In this document: piece after piece, positions 49,018 to 63,000 of the stretch
How positions within the stretch are numbered: position 1 is the stretch's first letter
Layout of the letters: each line of letters begins with the position of its first letter
Source of the DNA: Unio delphinus
Lineage: Eukaryota > Mollusca > Bivalvia > Unionida > Unionidae
Length of the DNA stretch: 64,000 bases
Direction of reading: 5' to 3'
Assembly (NCBI GenBank): GCA_029339505.1
Contig: JAQISU010000022.1
Span: forward strand, 20,447,001-20,511,000
Notes under the pieces: generated by a model
The model's input: the letters and a program-made list of their open reading frames with translations, nothing else
Told to the model about the DNA's origin: nothing
Database searches by the model: none
Position numbers and translations under genes: made by a program

Positions 49018-51560
49018 TATCCGTTACAAATATATTTGTCTTGATTTGCGTTAGAAACAACATTCTGTTAACTTCAGACATAAATCCTAAGTAAACTTTA
49101 CGAAACACTTATTCTACTGAACATATCGACTAATGCCTCAGCTACTCTTTCTGTCTCCATTCTTGGTAATGATTTGCGTCATGGGATCAATCAGACCTAC
49201 AACATATAATGATACCCTTTTAAAAGGCGTATCGATGAGAGGCATCTGACCCAAAGCTACTTAGTAGCTCGCCCCTTGTCAATGGTTTTCATAAATAGCT
49301 AGCTATACCTAAATCATGGTCTCTACCCCTATAACTATCCCTTTCCTGCACCGTTTCCCTTCTATTCTGTTAAGTAGGTTATGCTTTCCAACTTTCATCT
49401 GTCTGAATATATGTCATGTGATACCGCACTAGTTCTAGACTGTTTACCTTTCAACCTACAATTCTCCACTGTTTACCCTAGCTTACCACACTAGTTACAC
49501 TTGATCACTGATCAGTACCTCTGACTACCTTCAGTTACCTTATTTGACTTCAGTTACCTTCTTTGACTTCAGTTGCCTTCTTTGAGTTAGAATTCTGAGA
49601 ATTAGTATGTGGTACACTGAGTTTAGAGACCTTCCACCTATTGAGTCGCAAACACCTGTTTTGGACCTTCCCGAATTTTCGCTTTCACATCCGCCACTTC
49701 AGCCATAGAGAGCTAACTAATGTTATTGATTATAAATTTTCTCTAATCATAATCAACTAACAAATGCTTTTGATTACATATTTTCTATAATCTTAATCAA
49801 CTAACTGACGCTATTGATTATTCCGTGCAAATTACATTAAGGTGTATCAACACAAAAAAAAGAGTAATTTTAACTCAACAAAGTTCACACGCTTATGAAA
49901 CTGAGAGTAGACATGCGTTATGTAGTACGTGCAATAGCATTTTCCCTACAAAGGATAGTGTTACTGGCTCTCCCCAGAAACACTTCGGCAGCTCTGTCTT
50001 CTCCTGTCTGTTCGCCTGTATGTTCTCCTGTCTGTTTCCCTGTCATGCCACCCAAAACTACTCACAAATGCAACAACAGATATGAAACCACGAGGATTCG
50101 TTACAATATAATAATAAAAGCTACAGCTTGTTTATCTTTATTTCTCTAATAGGACGTTGCATCCCACTTTTGACACCACTGCCACAGAATAAACAAATAG
50201 ATGATTGGAATGCTACTAATAGTGAACATCTAAGACAATACTCACAAAAAGTAAAATAATTTAATTAGATGATAATGATGAATTTTAATTTTAAAATACT
50301 CATAACACACAAAATAACTGACAATAAACCGTTCCTAAATATTGTCAATTCTTCAACTTCTTAAGTGCACTTTATGTTCACTGGTAGTTTTCCACTGACT
50401 TCTTATTTACTGAATACATTGGCTTCTCTACTACATAGATAGCCTGCCAATGACTTCATCATTGTGTAGATGTGCCTTCCTATGATATCTCCAATGTGTA
50501 GTGAATTATATAGAGTACTTCTTGTGACTGGATCCCCCATGTCCCGACGTTCTTTGGACGCCCCGTGTTTGTCCGCCCTTGTGGCAGGTTTCTCTTGCTA
50601 GCACTACTCCGCTTGACAGCCTCTCAAACTGGCCTTAACTAAGTGATTCACTGACGTTCTCCCGTGTCCAACTGTTATTAGAACCTCACGGGTTTGTCCT
50701 CCCTTTTGGCAGGATTCCCTGGCTAGCACAATATCCCGTTAGCAATCTCAACCTGGCCTTATCTATCCAGGGTTGGAACTGGCCCGTTCGCGGGACCACA
50801 ATCAAACAAAATAGATTGACTTAAAGCTTGGGGCCCAAAGCCGTTGCTTCGTTTGCCTTGCCTTAGGGCCGGGCCTGGGTTGGAAGCGGCTACTAATCGA
50901 AGGTCGTTTTGAGTCATATAGTATAAGGTTGAATATGTATATTATACTGAGTAAACTATATACAGTGTCTTCGTACTCTGTTTTATTCAGGTGCTCTCTT
51001 TATGTCACGTCTACAATTACTTTTATCTCTCTACACTAAATGAATGCAAACATTGTATGCGTGCAAGACACTGAAAATATTAAATATTTACGTTGCAGCT
51101 GACCTATACGAGCAGATTATAATAACAAAACATAGTATATTCAACTTACTAGCTTTGCATACTACAATATGAATTACAATCAGTATTCTTGATAAAAATA
51201 TGAGTCTGTCAGTTATAAACAATTACTTATAATAACGATTGTTATACGTAAGTAGTGAAAATAATCTACTAGAATAAGTTGTAATGAATAAGATAGAATC
51301 CTCAAAACACTACTCCAAAATGTATAAATATTAAAAGAAAAAAAAAACATCTTATAACACCCACGGGAAGACAGAGAAAACACTGCACTAAAATACAAAC
51401 ATTTTTCGGAAAACGAAGGTGTTCCTCGAAAACTTAAACCAGCTATATATGCTGGGGAGAGTTGAAGAGGATCAACACCACCACCACCACCCCCACCCTG
51501 CCCCACACCCCGTTCTATAAAAACAAAATAATAATAAAAAACTTTAGCCCCCAACTGTAT
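49018..51560. other. No gene; small repeats
   Basis: Contains a 19-bp repeat (TTACCTTCTTTGACTTCAG) about four times at 49530-49590. A diverged tandem duplication of about 125 bp at 50537-50765 repeats 'gtgtttgtccgcccttgtggcagg' and 'ctcaacctggcctta'. A (CCA)-rich tract is at 51475-51500. ORFs of 84-113 codons here have no motifs. Confidence 0.45.
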
Positions 51561-51848
51561 CAGAGGTGTAGCTGGGAGTTGGGGAGCAGTGGGATACAGA
51601 TGCCTGTTGTCAGACTAGTGGGGGCGCCAAAATGGGTTTTAAAATAGGTTCTATGTGGAATTTTTGTGATGTGACCGTAAACACTATGCAACTATGCATT
51701 CGTTTTTTCGTCTCTTTAATAGCCATTGGCGTTACATTGGGTGATGGTGATTTGATTTTATTGATGAAAATGATGGGTTTCAGAGTTGAGGAGGGAGCGT
51801 AAAAATTAATCTTGTCCCCGGGCTCCAAATACTCTATCTACCCCACTG
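51561..51848. mobile_element. hAT-like MITE, about 288 bp
   Basis: Left end CAGAGGTGTAGCTGGGAGT; right end ACTCTATCTACCCCACTG is an imperfect inverted partner. Flanking 8-mers AACTGTAT and AATAGTAT agree at 6 of 8 positions. Same terminal type as the 137-bp MITE at 40319. Non-coding. Confidence 0.55.
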
Positions 51849-52289
51849 AATAGTATAATTCCCAGTTGAAGCAGTGAATGGAAATTATAAATGAAGGGTG
51901 TAGTGATAGACGAAACAGAAACATAAGGGAAGATGACAAAGATAAAGAAAGGGAAAGATAACACAAGAGAGATGAAGACGAAGGGAACAAAGAATGGGAG
52001 AGACGACGCAAAGTATAACAGCAGCGGGAGACACAACTACCTACAGTAGCTAAAGCTAGAGGGCAAAATAGAGGAAGAGGGGAAGACACGGGGTTGAAAA
52101 AGAATATGCTGACAGAAAGAGACACAGGGAAAACCACAAAAGAAACAAGAATAAATACTCCTTCTTAGGATTATAACAAATAAAAGGAATATTGCTACAC
52201 ACACAAGTATGAAAATACCACAATAAATCCCACAAAAGACAAATATAGCAATCATAAGTATAGAATACACATAGCAGAACAACAAGGAA
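51849..52289. other. Purine-rich DNA, no gene
   Basis: GA-rich plus strand ('gaaagggaaagataacac...') producing long but meaningless minus-strand frames rich in Ser, Phe and Leu. Confidence 0.5.
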
Positions 52290-52935
52290 CACATATGTAG
52301 CATACATACTGTATAGCACACACATTTGTATCATATACACTTATAACACACCTCTATCTATAACATACATACTGTATACCACACACATTTGTAGCATATA
52401 CACTTATAACACACACCTATAATATAGCATACATACTGTATAATACATACTTATCTATAGCATACATTCTGTATAACACACCTATCTATAGCTTACATAC
52501 TGTGTAGCACACAAATCTATAGCATACATTCTGTGTAGCACACACATTTATAGCATACATACTGTATAGTACACACATTTATAGCGTACATACTGTATAG
52601 TACACACATATAAAACATACATACTATATAGTACACACATCTATAGCATACATACTGTATAACACACACCTATATATAATATACATACTGTATAACATAT
52701 ACCTATATATAGCATACATACTGTGTAGCACACACATTTATAGCATACATTCTGTGTAACACACACATTTATAGCATACATACTGTATAGTACACACATA
52801 TATAGCATACATACTGTATAGTACACACATATATAACATACATAATGTGTAGTACACATATATATAACATACATACTTTATAGTACACACATTTATAGCA
52901 TACATACTGTATAGTACACACATATAACATAAACA
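52290..52935. repeat. 29-31 bp minisatellite, about 21 copies
   Basis: Units of the type TATAGCATACATACTGTATA followed by GTACACACATT. ORFs across it (MLYMCVLYSMYA repeats) are artefacts. It shares the core CATACATACTGTAT with the array at 28185-29055. Confidence 0.95.
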
Positions 52936-53757
52936 TAAATGAAAATAATAAAAATTACTTTTAAAAGAGAACACCTGTCCTCCATTTATAGCATAACATA
53001 CATGAACAAATTTTTTCAAGCATTCATTCATAAGGTATCAATTTTACCCTCGAAAGCCGTCTTCAGACTAGAACTGGATGGCCTTAAAATAAACCTGGTT
53101 GCCAATCTGCTAAATCTAAAAAGAAATAATGTGGCAAAACCCAATTAAGATCACAAAAATCAATCTGCTACTTGTAATAAATTCTCTAAAGCCCTTATAG
53201 GGAAAGTAAAACAAGTCCACACAGAACACAAAGCCACTGACTATTTAGTTAGATCATTTTCAACTTTAAAACATTTTATTCGGATATATGACTATCACAT
53301 CTTTCGCGCTAAGATAAGGGCCGCCCACAAAATAGAAGCAACTAGGCATAACTTTTACAAAACGTAGAAAAATGGCACCTGGTGGGCAGGGTCAAGTAGA
53401 AAATATGAAGGAATAGAGGTTTTTGTCTGTGTCTGTGTTTTTCTGTCAGTCTGTAAATATTAGCGTGACTTGAACATTTTTTTAATAATACCGTTACGAA
53501 ATCTGCAGCATAGCAGTTGATAGTGATGTCTGCATAGCAGTTGATAGTGATGTCTGCATAGCAGTTGATAGTGATGTCTGCATAGCAGTTGATAGTGATG
53601 TTTAGACACGGGGCATCATGCCGCAGACTTGTAACATCATGTCACACCCATACATATTAGACTGACATAAGCCGACCAGTTGTAACACTTACTCTTAATG
53701 CTGAATGCCAAGCAATACAACTGTCTGTGCCATTTTTATAAGTCTTTGCTATGACAT
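52936..53757. other. No gene; 24-bp repeat
   Basis: A perfect 24-bp repeat GCATAGCAGTTGATAGTGATGTCT (shown in part by its first 20 bases in each unit) occurs four times at 53508-53603. Nothing else is supported. Confidence 0.6.
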
Positions 53758-53935
53758 ATTCTGATTGACATCAAGTTGGTTACTTATTCCTTATTCCTTA
53801 TTCCCGATTGAATAAGGAATAAGTAACCAGTTACCGATTGAGTAAGGAATAAGTAAATAGTTAATTATTCCCGATTCAACTTTTTCTACATGCATTTGGT
53901 TACTTATTCCTTATGCAATTCCTTACTTATTCCTT
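53758..53935. repeat. Palindromic repeat, copy 2
   Basis: Same segment as 46985-47125 in direct orientation, about 90% identical, continuing with additional 'TTACTTATTCC' units. Potential hairpins as in copy 1. Confidence 0.85.
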
Positions 53936-55399
53936 ATTCACATTCAGTTGGTTTTCATTCTTTATTCACAGTTCCATAATTAATTGGTTATATCTTACTT
54001 ATTGAAGATTAAAAGTCCTTCATTGCATGCATTGGTGTTTGTCTAACCCAGTTAGATAGTAATTGATGTCAGCTATAAAGCTGACAAGAGACAAATCACC
54101 GACTGTGTGGAGGAATGGGTTAAAATATTGATGTGTATACATAATTAGTAATTTGAGATAGGATTATTAATTGTCTTAGATGTTGGTGTCTCGTCCTGTT
54201 GGGCATGGCGCGATTTATTATTAATATTTGTGTTCGAAAAGCTTTCTAATGACTCAAGTAAACGTGAAACCACAACAAAACAAAAACCATACGAGTGTGA
54301 AATTGGAGATTTCTCTTATGTGTTCATAATGTGCTTAGAGAAATCTTCGGGTTTAAAAAGCCTTCAGATGACATCGACTGTTGTCTTGAAGTCCGTGGAA
54401 CTGGGTAAACAAGCATAGGGGTAGGTGTATGAAACATTCTCAGTGTGAGTCAAATCCAATAATAATTAGCGTGAATTAAACCCGTACCGTAAATGGGTGG
54501 GGATGAGGGGTGGATACAGCACATACGGCACGACAATAATATCTTATTTATACAGGTGGGCCAATACTTCTCTTTAATACGTTTTGATAAGTGACCTATC
54601 ACAGATATTTTATCTCTAAGTGATATTATCGAGCCAGTAAAGAAGTCCTGATGAATGTCATCGAGAGGAATTAGTCATAAAAGGGGCAACCCCTGGGGAC
54701 CGGGTATGAAAAAGATCCACAATTTGGATCGATTAAATAGATTGTAATTATTGAACCCCTAACTACAATATAAAGATTATGCAGTTAGGTATTTAACCAA
54801 ATACAGAAAACGTTTTAAAAAAAATCGTGTAGCCGATTTTTTGGAATCCATAGATTAATATAATGTAATAAATTTGGAGAATGCGCATTGGATAGCGCCC
54901 CGTTATTAGCAATTCTTAGACTTGTGTGATTATTGGGATTCTGCGCCATGAAAATATTCCTAGTGCGAAATAATTCACCAATTACTAGGGGCAAACGTCA
55001 CGGAGTCGAGTGTTAGTAAGTCAGAATCATGCCATGGTTCGCTAGTAGTGAATTTAGGTTTCATGCGAATGACTGTCCCTGGTGAAACATAGTCCATATT
55101 AACATCTAATGGCGTAAAATAGAAGTGTAGTGAAGATGGCAATCTATATAGTAGAAAAGAAGTAAATTACACAATGGAATCAATAAGTAGGAACTGGGCA
55201 GATACCGTTTATGTGTCCATAGTGGAAAATAGCAGTAGTTAAATGAGAGTAATACGCCGGTAAAAGTGAACATTAATTGGCCTAGGTTGGCGGATTAACA
55301 TAGTTCACAGTGAGAAAGGGGATACCAGTGTATTTTCTGTGACATCAACGGCTAGCGGAAAGGAAATCTGAAGATAGTGAAGAAAAACCAAGAAAATGT
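53936..55399. other. No gene; diverged M fragment
   Basis: At about 54605-54720 'gatattttatctcta...aaagaagtcctgatgaatg...aaggggcaacccctgggg' is a diverged piece of repeat family M. The remainder shows no coding or repeat signal. Confidence 0.45.
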
Positions 55400-55984
55400 T
55401 ACTAAACGGTATCAATAGTTTGTACTCATGGGAACCTTACTTAGAGAATTTTGATTTCAAGGCCTCTTAAACTGTTTCGAAAAAAGACCCATTTCTAACA
55501 GTAGATAAAGTTTTAAGAAAATTCGTCGAGCCGATTTCGAAAAACCTGCAACTAAAGAAAGGACCTCCAGCAGATCACATGCCGTTAGATTATATACATG
55601 TATATATATATGTGGTCCATTGCGTCCCCTCTGTATACTCTTGAGATGAATGATATTTTATCTCTAGGAAATAGGGTCCACCTACGAAAGAAGTCTTGAC
55701 GAATTTCGTGGAGACGAAACAGACATAAAAGGAGCGCCTTGGGGGTGGGGGGTATGACAAACCATGCCAATGTTACTAAACGGTATCAATAGTTTTTACT
55801 CATGGGAACCTTACTTAGATAATTTTGATTTCAACGCCTCTAACACTGTTTCGAGCGAAGACCCATTTCTAAGAGTAGAGAAAGTTTTAAGAAAAGACTT
55901 CGAGCCCATTTCGAGAAACCTGCAACTAAAGAGAAGACCTTGAGCAGATCACATGCCGTTAGATTATATATATTATCTATATAT

Positions 55985-56072
<88 letters not shown>

Positions 56073-56215
56073 CTGTGTGTGTGTGTGTGTGTGTGTGTTC
56101 CATTGCGTCCCCTCTGTATACTCTTAACATGAATGATATTTTATCTCTGGGAAATAGGGTCCAACTACGAAAGAAATCCTGACGAATTTCGTGAAGACGA
56201 AACAGCCAAAAAATA
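55400..56215 (+). repeat. Repeat family M, two tandem copies
   Basis: Copy one 55400-55767, copy two 55768-56215, head to tail. Both start 'tactaaacggtatcaatagttt.tactcatgggaacc' and end with 'gacgaaacag.ca.aaa..gg.gcgccttgggggt'. The second has a (TA)n of about 80 bp (55985-56066) and a (TG)n where the first has a short TA segment. Confidence 0.88.
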
Positions 56216-57514
56216 GGCGCCTTGGGGGTAGGGGGTGTCGATGATTATCAGGGTTATAGTGAAGATAAATGCAGAGATCATATTTGTAGGTCTTCCTGGT
56301 CGTATTGAATCTGTTTCACCTGGATCATGCAATATTCGTTTTTGAACTAACAACACTTCGTGTCGCAAGTTTATATTGGCAAAAAAAAGATTTAATTGCC
56401 AGTATAGTTACTTCAACCAGATAATTACCTCAGGAATGGAGGAAAACCACAAAACTTCCAACAAAAAATTAATGTCGTGTCAAATTACAGGCAAGTGAAA
56501 AGGTGACATTATTGAAGCATACGTTATTATGTCCAATGAACAAAGGACATACACGTTAGGCTTGACCTATAGGGAACCTTTCCAAGGCTACATCCTGTTA
56601 CTATATCAAGAACACACCATGACAGAGGCGATTTTTGCTGCTAACTCATCCGGGGTCATGTTGCATTTGACTATAATGATTAGATATGAACTAGTGTGTT
56701 TTTCTTAGAATTGTGTTTTATGCAAGGAAGACATTTTTAAAAATGAATATGATACTATTGAAATACATGACTGTATTATTATATTTGCCAATGATACTGC
56801 ACCGTTTTCAGAATCTTTAAAATTTGCAAAAATTGCTTAATACGTTGAATAACTGTTGTTGCAAAGAGGCATGGAGGTTGTGTTAATAAACATAATTTAA
56901 AAACAAAATTCAATTGTCAATGTCGGTATTCAAACTTGGAATTTTTTTGTGCTATGACGTACCTTTGTCACTGATAAATGAATTTAAATATTTAACATTT
57001 TACTTGTTTTTTTGAATGGAAGATGTATTGTCGTACAAGAAATCAGGCAAATCAATTACAATCTTATTTGTTAATATAAGTCTAGAAAAGAAGAGAATCA
57101 ATACATACCGACCAGGATTTCTGATTTACTAGATTCATCAAAACTTAATGTGCACAGAGTATTCAAAACTGATATAAAGTTTTAAAAATATATGTACCTT
57201 ACTGATTATTACTATATCGACACATTAAAAACCCATAAGAACCATTAAAAAAATTGTACAACCGATTAATGTATACATTAGTATGGAACCAAGAAAATCG
57301 ATAATTCATAGATTCAAGATATTACAATGTTTATGAAAGAAAAAATATAGTATTGCGATATATATTAAGAGAAATGCCATTTGGACCATTATAGTCAAAT
57401 GCAACATGACCCCGGATGAGTTAGCAACAAAAGTCGCCTCTGTCATGGTGAGTTATTGATATAGTAACAGGATGTAGCCTTGGAGTAATAATATGGTCTA
57501 TGTCTCTAACATTC

Positions 57515-57608
<94 letters not shown>

Positions 57609-57627
57609 AGAAATGCCATTTGGACCT

Positions 57628-57705
<78 letters not shown>

Positions 57706-57730
57706 GGATGGATGGATGGATGGATGGATG

Positions 57731-57787
<57 letters not shown>

Positions 57788-58316
57788 AACACACTCATGT
57801 TTCATATGTACAGCTCGTATTAGATATCAGAACTCGAAATATCAAAAATGAAAAAATTGCAGGACCAGCAGCAATTAGTTATAATTTGAAAATCCTTATT
57901 AAATTATTCAAGACTAATTTCATTCTTCTAATGAATCATCAGGATGGCTGCCATGATGCCATATAGAAAGCAGCAGCAACAGTTAAATCCAGGAATATCT
58001 GTGTGTTTAATTCATCATCCATGAAATAAATTTGACCAAAAGGCTACATCATGTGTCTTTTCAAGCATTTTGGACATTATTTTTCTCTTTCAATACAATG
58101 CAATAACTATTTTGTGATGTGAAAAATTGCTCAGTCTGCAGCGAGATTCAACATGGTGGATTGTGGTTCCTTTGTTCTATGGATTTTCAAAAGAAAAGGA
58201 TTATTAATCAGTGGTGGTGTATTCTTTCAAAGTCAGTAGAAGTGTATTCATTCCAAAGTTCAATGAGTAAAGGAGTAATAATATCGTCTATGTCTCTAAC
58301 ATTCAGATTCAATAAT

Positions 58317-58380
<64 letters not shown>

Positions 58381-58424
58381 CATCATTCACTATATCTTAT
58401 ACCATAGTTACAGCTATTGCCATA
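56216..58424 (+). other. Left part of duplicated module (copy 3)
   Basis: Collinear with 29801-31612 plus 34913-34959. Also has about 230 bp (57220-57440) including 'aaccgattaatgtatacatt' that copy 1 shares but copy 2 lacks. Tracts: (TA)n 57517-57604, GATA/GGAT compound microsatellite 57629-57784, (TA)n 58321-58377. No gene. Confidence 0.8.
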
Positions 58425-60048
58425 ATGTCAACTTTCTCACCCTCTTCTCCCTCTGAACATTTTTCATTTGATTTGAGGTATTCTCTGATGCAGAGCAAGA
58501 CCTTCCTGTTAATGACTATTCAGAGGGTATCATATACCGTGTGAATCATTTAAATTCAACCAATTGCACAATAACATTTTTGACAACTGGATTTTTCCAT
58601 CAGTTTCTGGACAAATTAAAAAGGTATTCACTTTTTATCATTCCAGTCCATGTTTACTATTACAACACATGCTGATGGACCCAAAATGTGTACTTATTTT
58701 TAATTGTGCTGCAAGTCTAATGGAAGTTAGAGGTTTAGGGTCAATGAAATGGAAAGAAGAACCTCATCAGAATGGCTACTAAACTATTTTTATAATCCCC
58801 TACCAGTGGGGATAGTTTCGACTCCACATGTTTATTAGATCTAGTGGACTCAAATCAGAGTTGTAGTCATAGAAACCAAGAATTATTTGATGAGAGAGCT
58901 GAAACACTTTCTAGGGCTCCTGCAATGAAGAGCACTCCAACTAAGACCCCTACAGAGGGACCTAGTAGAGATCATAGACAGCCCTCTACATGTATGTGTA
59001 TTACTGACCTGCTGCTGATTGTTATATAAACACTCCAGAAACAGGTAGGCAAGGTGCAAAAACAGATTGACAAGCTAATAAATGAAAAGGTTAAATTAGC
59101 TGCCCAGAGAGGGAAACCTTTGACTATCAGCAGACATTCATAAACCATTGGTCCTAAACCTATATCTTTAGTAAAAGTGTAGACATCTGAAGTATTGCCA
59201 AAAGAACACCCAATGCAGTTTTCTAACTCTGTCACTCATTCAGCCAGAAGTAATAAAGTACCATACAAACCAATATCAATGCAAAGTAAACATAATACTT
59301 TGTCTTCTATCAGCAAAGATAACATCCGCGTTATTGGTAGTTCTATTTTACATGGAATTAACAACAGAGGACTGAAGCACTGTGTTAGAAAGCATGCCAT
59401 TTGAGGTGCCAAAATACAGACAATACTGGAAGATATAAAAAATATATGATCTCTCCAAGTTTACTAAAAAGTACTCAATATTGGAGGGAACAATGCCAGT
59501 GAAGGGACCGATCTATAACTTTTTGAAGAACTATATGTCCAATTACTTAATTATATTCATAAGCAAAATCAAAGCTGTCAGGCTGCATTGTGTGAAATGG
59601 CCCGCAAGGGAGATTGTGATGTGTTAGATATCAATGAGGTCATCCGAAGGCTGGCAAGTGAAAGGAAGTGATATTGTTTATAATTACATGAGTTCCCTGG
59701 ATGAACAGGGACAAGTGATGCAAACATCTATTTGGAAAAAGAGATAAGATCCACCTGTCTACCAAAGGGGTGAAAAAGCTGGCAAAAACTATAAATCCAG
59801 TCATTCATGTAGTCTGGTCTTACAGTCACATTACAAACTTCATCCTTCCCCATAAACGCAATGTAGGTCAAAACAACATCAGACAATATGGTCAGCCATA
59901 TCAATACAGGCAGTACACTATGGGATGTGATTACTGTGGTGAGATCAAACATTCACCACAGAAATGCAGGCACAGACAGCCAATACATTGCCATCAGTTT
60001 GGTAGCTTTGGACACAAAGCCAAAACTCACACTAGATTTATGGAATAG
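58425..60048 (+). pseudogene. LINE copy 3 ORF1
   Basis: Leader, Ser/Pro region, coiled segment, SGNH block I as GSSILHGINNRGLKHCVRKH (59336-59395), block III GGNNASEGTD (about 59486-59515) and DKIHLSTKGVKKLAK (59746-59790). The last frame runs through CDYCGEIKHSPQKC and CHQFGSFGHKAK, in which the third ligand position of the second knuckle is changed (C-x2-F). It ends at TAG 60046-60048. Frameshifts are at the same places as in copies 1 and 2. The frame from 59770 continues in phase into ORF2 beyond the TAG. Confidence 0.8.
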
Positions 60049-63000
60049 GAAAAGGGAAATGAAGCCATCACAATTCCACATGAAGACTCTATTCAGCAGG
60101 ATGACCAATTTATCTATCAAGGACTGTTATATACACTGGGCATCCCTTGTCAAAACAGATTTGATCTCCTTGGTGATGCATGTTCTGAATATGGAACCTT
60201 ACAAGCTACTTGTACACATTCCAACAGGAACGAAAAATCAGATTTATACAATGATTATAAAAGTAGAAAATGGAGTTGTAGAAAAATTGTAGAAAAACTA
60301 ATTTTTTTATACAGTAATGATAGTTGTAATGATGATCACTATGAACATAGTTTTAATACTTTCAATATCTCCATGAGTGCCTCTAATAACATTGATATTA
60401 GTCTCTTGAATTTAGGAGTTTCTAGCAAAGGTTTACGCATAGGTCATTTAAATATTCAGGATTTTCAAGGAAAGATTGATCAAGTGAAGTTACTGTTAAC
60501 CTCTCCAAATAATAATATCCATTTATTTGGACTCTCGGAAACAATGTTAACAGAAAATCAGGGTGAAAATTTCTTATATATTAATGGCTATGAACAACCT
60601 TATCGTGAGGATAGGAAAGCAGGCGGTGGCAGGCTCCTTGTGTATGTTAAAACCGGTACTATTTGTAAAAGACGGGAAGACCTAGAAATACAGGAAATAG
60701 AATCAATTTGGCTACAGATCACTCCAGAAAAAGCAAAGCCCTATTTAGTAGGTTTTGTGTATAGACCCCCATCATCACATACTGATTGGTGTGAATATTT
60801 TGAACTTCAAGTAGATAAAATTTCAAATGAAGTGAAAGAATTTTGCATCCTAGGTGTTATAAATAGAGACCTTCTCAATGATCATATAAAAGGGAATCGG
60901 ATGAAATTTATTGATTCGCTAGGTATGGAGTAACTAATAAATGAACCCACCAGAGTAACATCTACATCTAAAACACTTATAGATCATATTTATACCAATA
61001 ATAAAAAAAGGTTTTGGAAGTAATGGTTCCTAAGATTGGTATAAGTAATCACTTTCCAATTTTTCTAACACGTAAAGTCAATGGCAAATCAACAAAAATT
61101 AATATCCATAAGTCCATTACTTATAAGTCCTTTAAAAACTTTGATACTGTTAAATTCCTAGAAGATCTAAAACAGATTCCATGGAATACAGTCTAAATCA
61201 TTGAGGATATTGATGATGGTTTAAATGCTTGGACAGATCTGTTCAATAGTATAGTTGACAAGCATGCCCCTTTAAAAACACACACGATAAAGAAAGACCA
61301 TCAGCCAGGCTGGATCTCCCCAGAAAGTTTTGAATCAATAAAGCAACGAGACCAACTAAAATCAGTAGGAAATCAAACCGAATATAGTGTTTGGAGGAAT
61401 AAAGTTCATAAAATGAAGCATCAAGCCAAACAAGCGCACTACAGAAAAGTGTTGGATGAAAACCAAAATAACCCGAAAGCTATCTGGAAAGTGTTTACGG
61501 GTTTTGGTGCGGGCAAATGTAAGCGTAAAGCTGAAATTTTATTCCTGAATCATGAGGGCATTTATACTGATAATCCAAGTACATCTTAGATATTTTTAGC
61601 AACGTTTTTGTTCAAATTGCTGAAAAACTTAAAGAACCCAGAACTTCATATGATTATCTTTAACTCAAACATTTTTGTGCTAAAAAACTACAAAACAATA
61701 TAAAATTTGAAATTCATGAAATGAGTCCAGAATTTTTGTTTTGAAATATTTTAAAACCATCGATGTTTGTAAAACTACAGGCCTTGATATGATTGGACCA
61801 TGGCTACTAAAAGTGGCTGCACCTGCAATTGTAGAGAGTATATCATTCATTTGTAATGAAAGTATTAGGTCTAATAAATTTCCACAAACATGGAAAACTG
61901 CCAAGGTTATACCATTGCATAAAGCAGGAACAAAAGATGATGTAAATAACAACAGACCCATCTCTATCCTTCCTTGTCTCACTAAATTACAAGAAAAACA
62001 TGTACATGATTCTTTTCTCAACTCTTTAAACACTTATGATCTTATTCATGAAAATAAGTCTGGCTTTCGCCAGAATCACTCCTGTCAAACTGCACTTGTA
62101 TCTTTGATTGATAAATGGCTGAAAGCGTTTGATCAAGGAGAAATGGTAGGCACTATTATGGTTGATTTCGTAAAGCTTTTTATTTTGTAGACCATGAAAA
62201 TTTACTTGAACAACTAAATATTTATGAATGCAGTGAAAACTCCTTAAACTGGTTTTTACTTCTTACTTAACCGACAGAGTTCAAAAAGTATCTTTAAATG
62301 GTCAACTTTCTGTAAGCAAAAGAAATAATTTTGGAGTACCACAAGGCTCTATCCTTGGACCTCTGTTATTCATTCTATTTATCAACGATTTACCTCTTAA
62401 GATTAGAACTTCAATTTCTTCCACTGACCTCTATGCAGATGATACTACACTGTCTGGGATTGGTAAAACCAAAACGGTACTTGAAAATAACTTACAAGAT
62501 GCTCTCAACAGACTTCAAATATGGTGCAAGGAAAACGATATGATCATAAATACAAAAAATACGAAAGCCCTCCTAGTTACAACAACAAAAACGAGCAACA
62601 CTAGATAGTGACAAACTTTTTTTAACAATGTGAGCCTTAATATGACCTCTTAAGATAGAATTCTTGGTGTATTCGTAGATAACAATTTTACTTGGTCTCT
62701 TCACATCAAACACATTTCAAAAAAGATAAATTCTTATCTTTGGCTACTGAGAAAAATCAAAGCAGACTCTTCTCTTCAGTATAGGGTCATCTTTTATAAA
62801 AGTTATATTCAGCCATATCTGGACTACTGTAATGTAATTTGGGGTAATACCTCTAATTTAAACATAACGACAATTATACGGCTCCAAAATAGGGCTTGCC
62901 ATTTAATTCAAGATCAATGTATAGATAATTTTCAGGATGCAATGAATAATATAAAAGTTTTAACAATACATGAAAGAATATTTCTTAGAAAAGCCAAATT

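Noticed and set aside
51213..51554. Gly-rich minus-strand ORF
   Set aside because: Produced by a CCA-rich tract; no other support.
52641..53031. Cys/Tyr/Met repeat ORFs
   Set aside because: Frames of the 30-bp minisatellite at 52290-52935.
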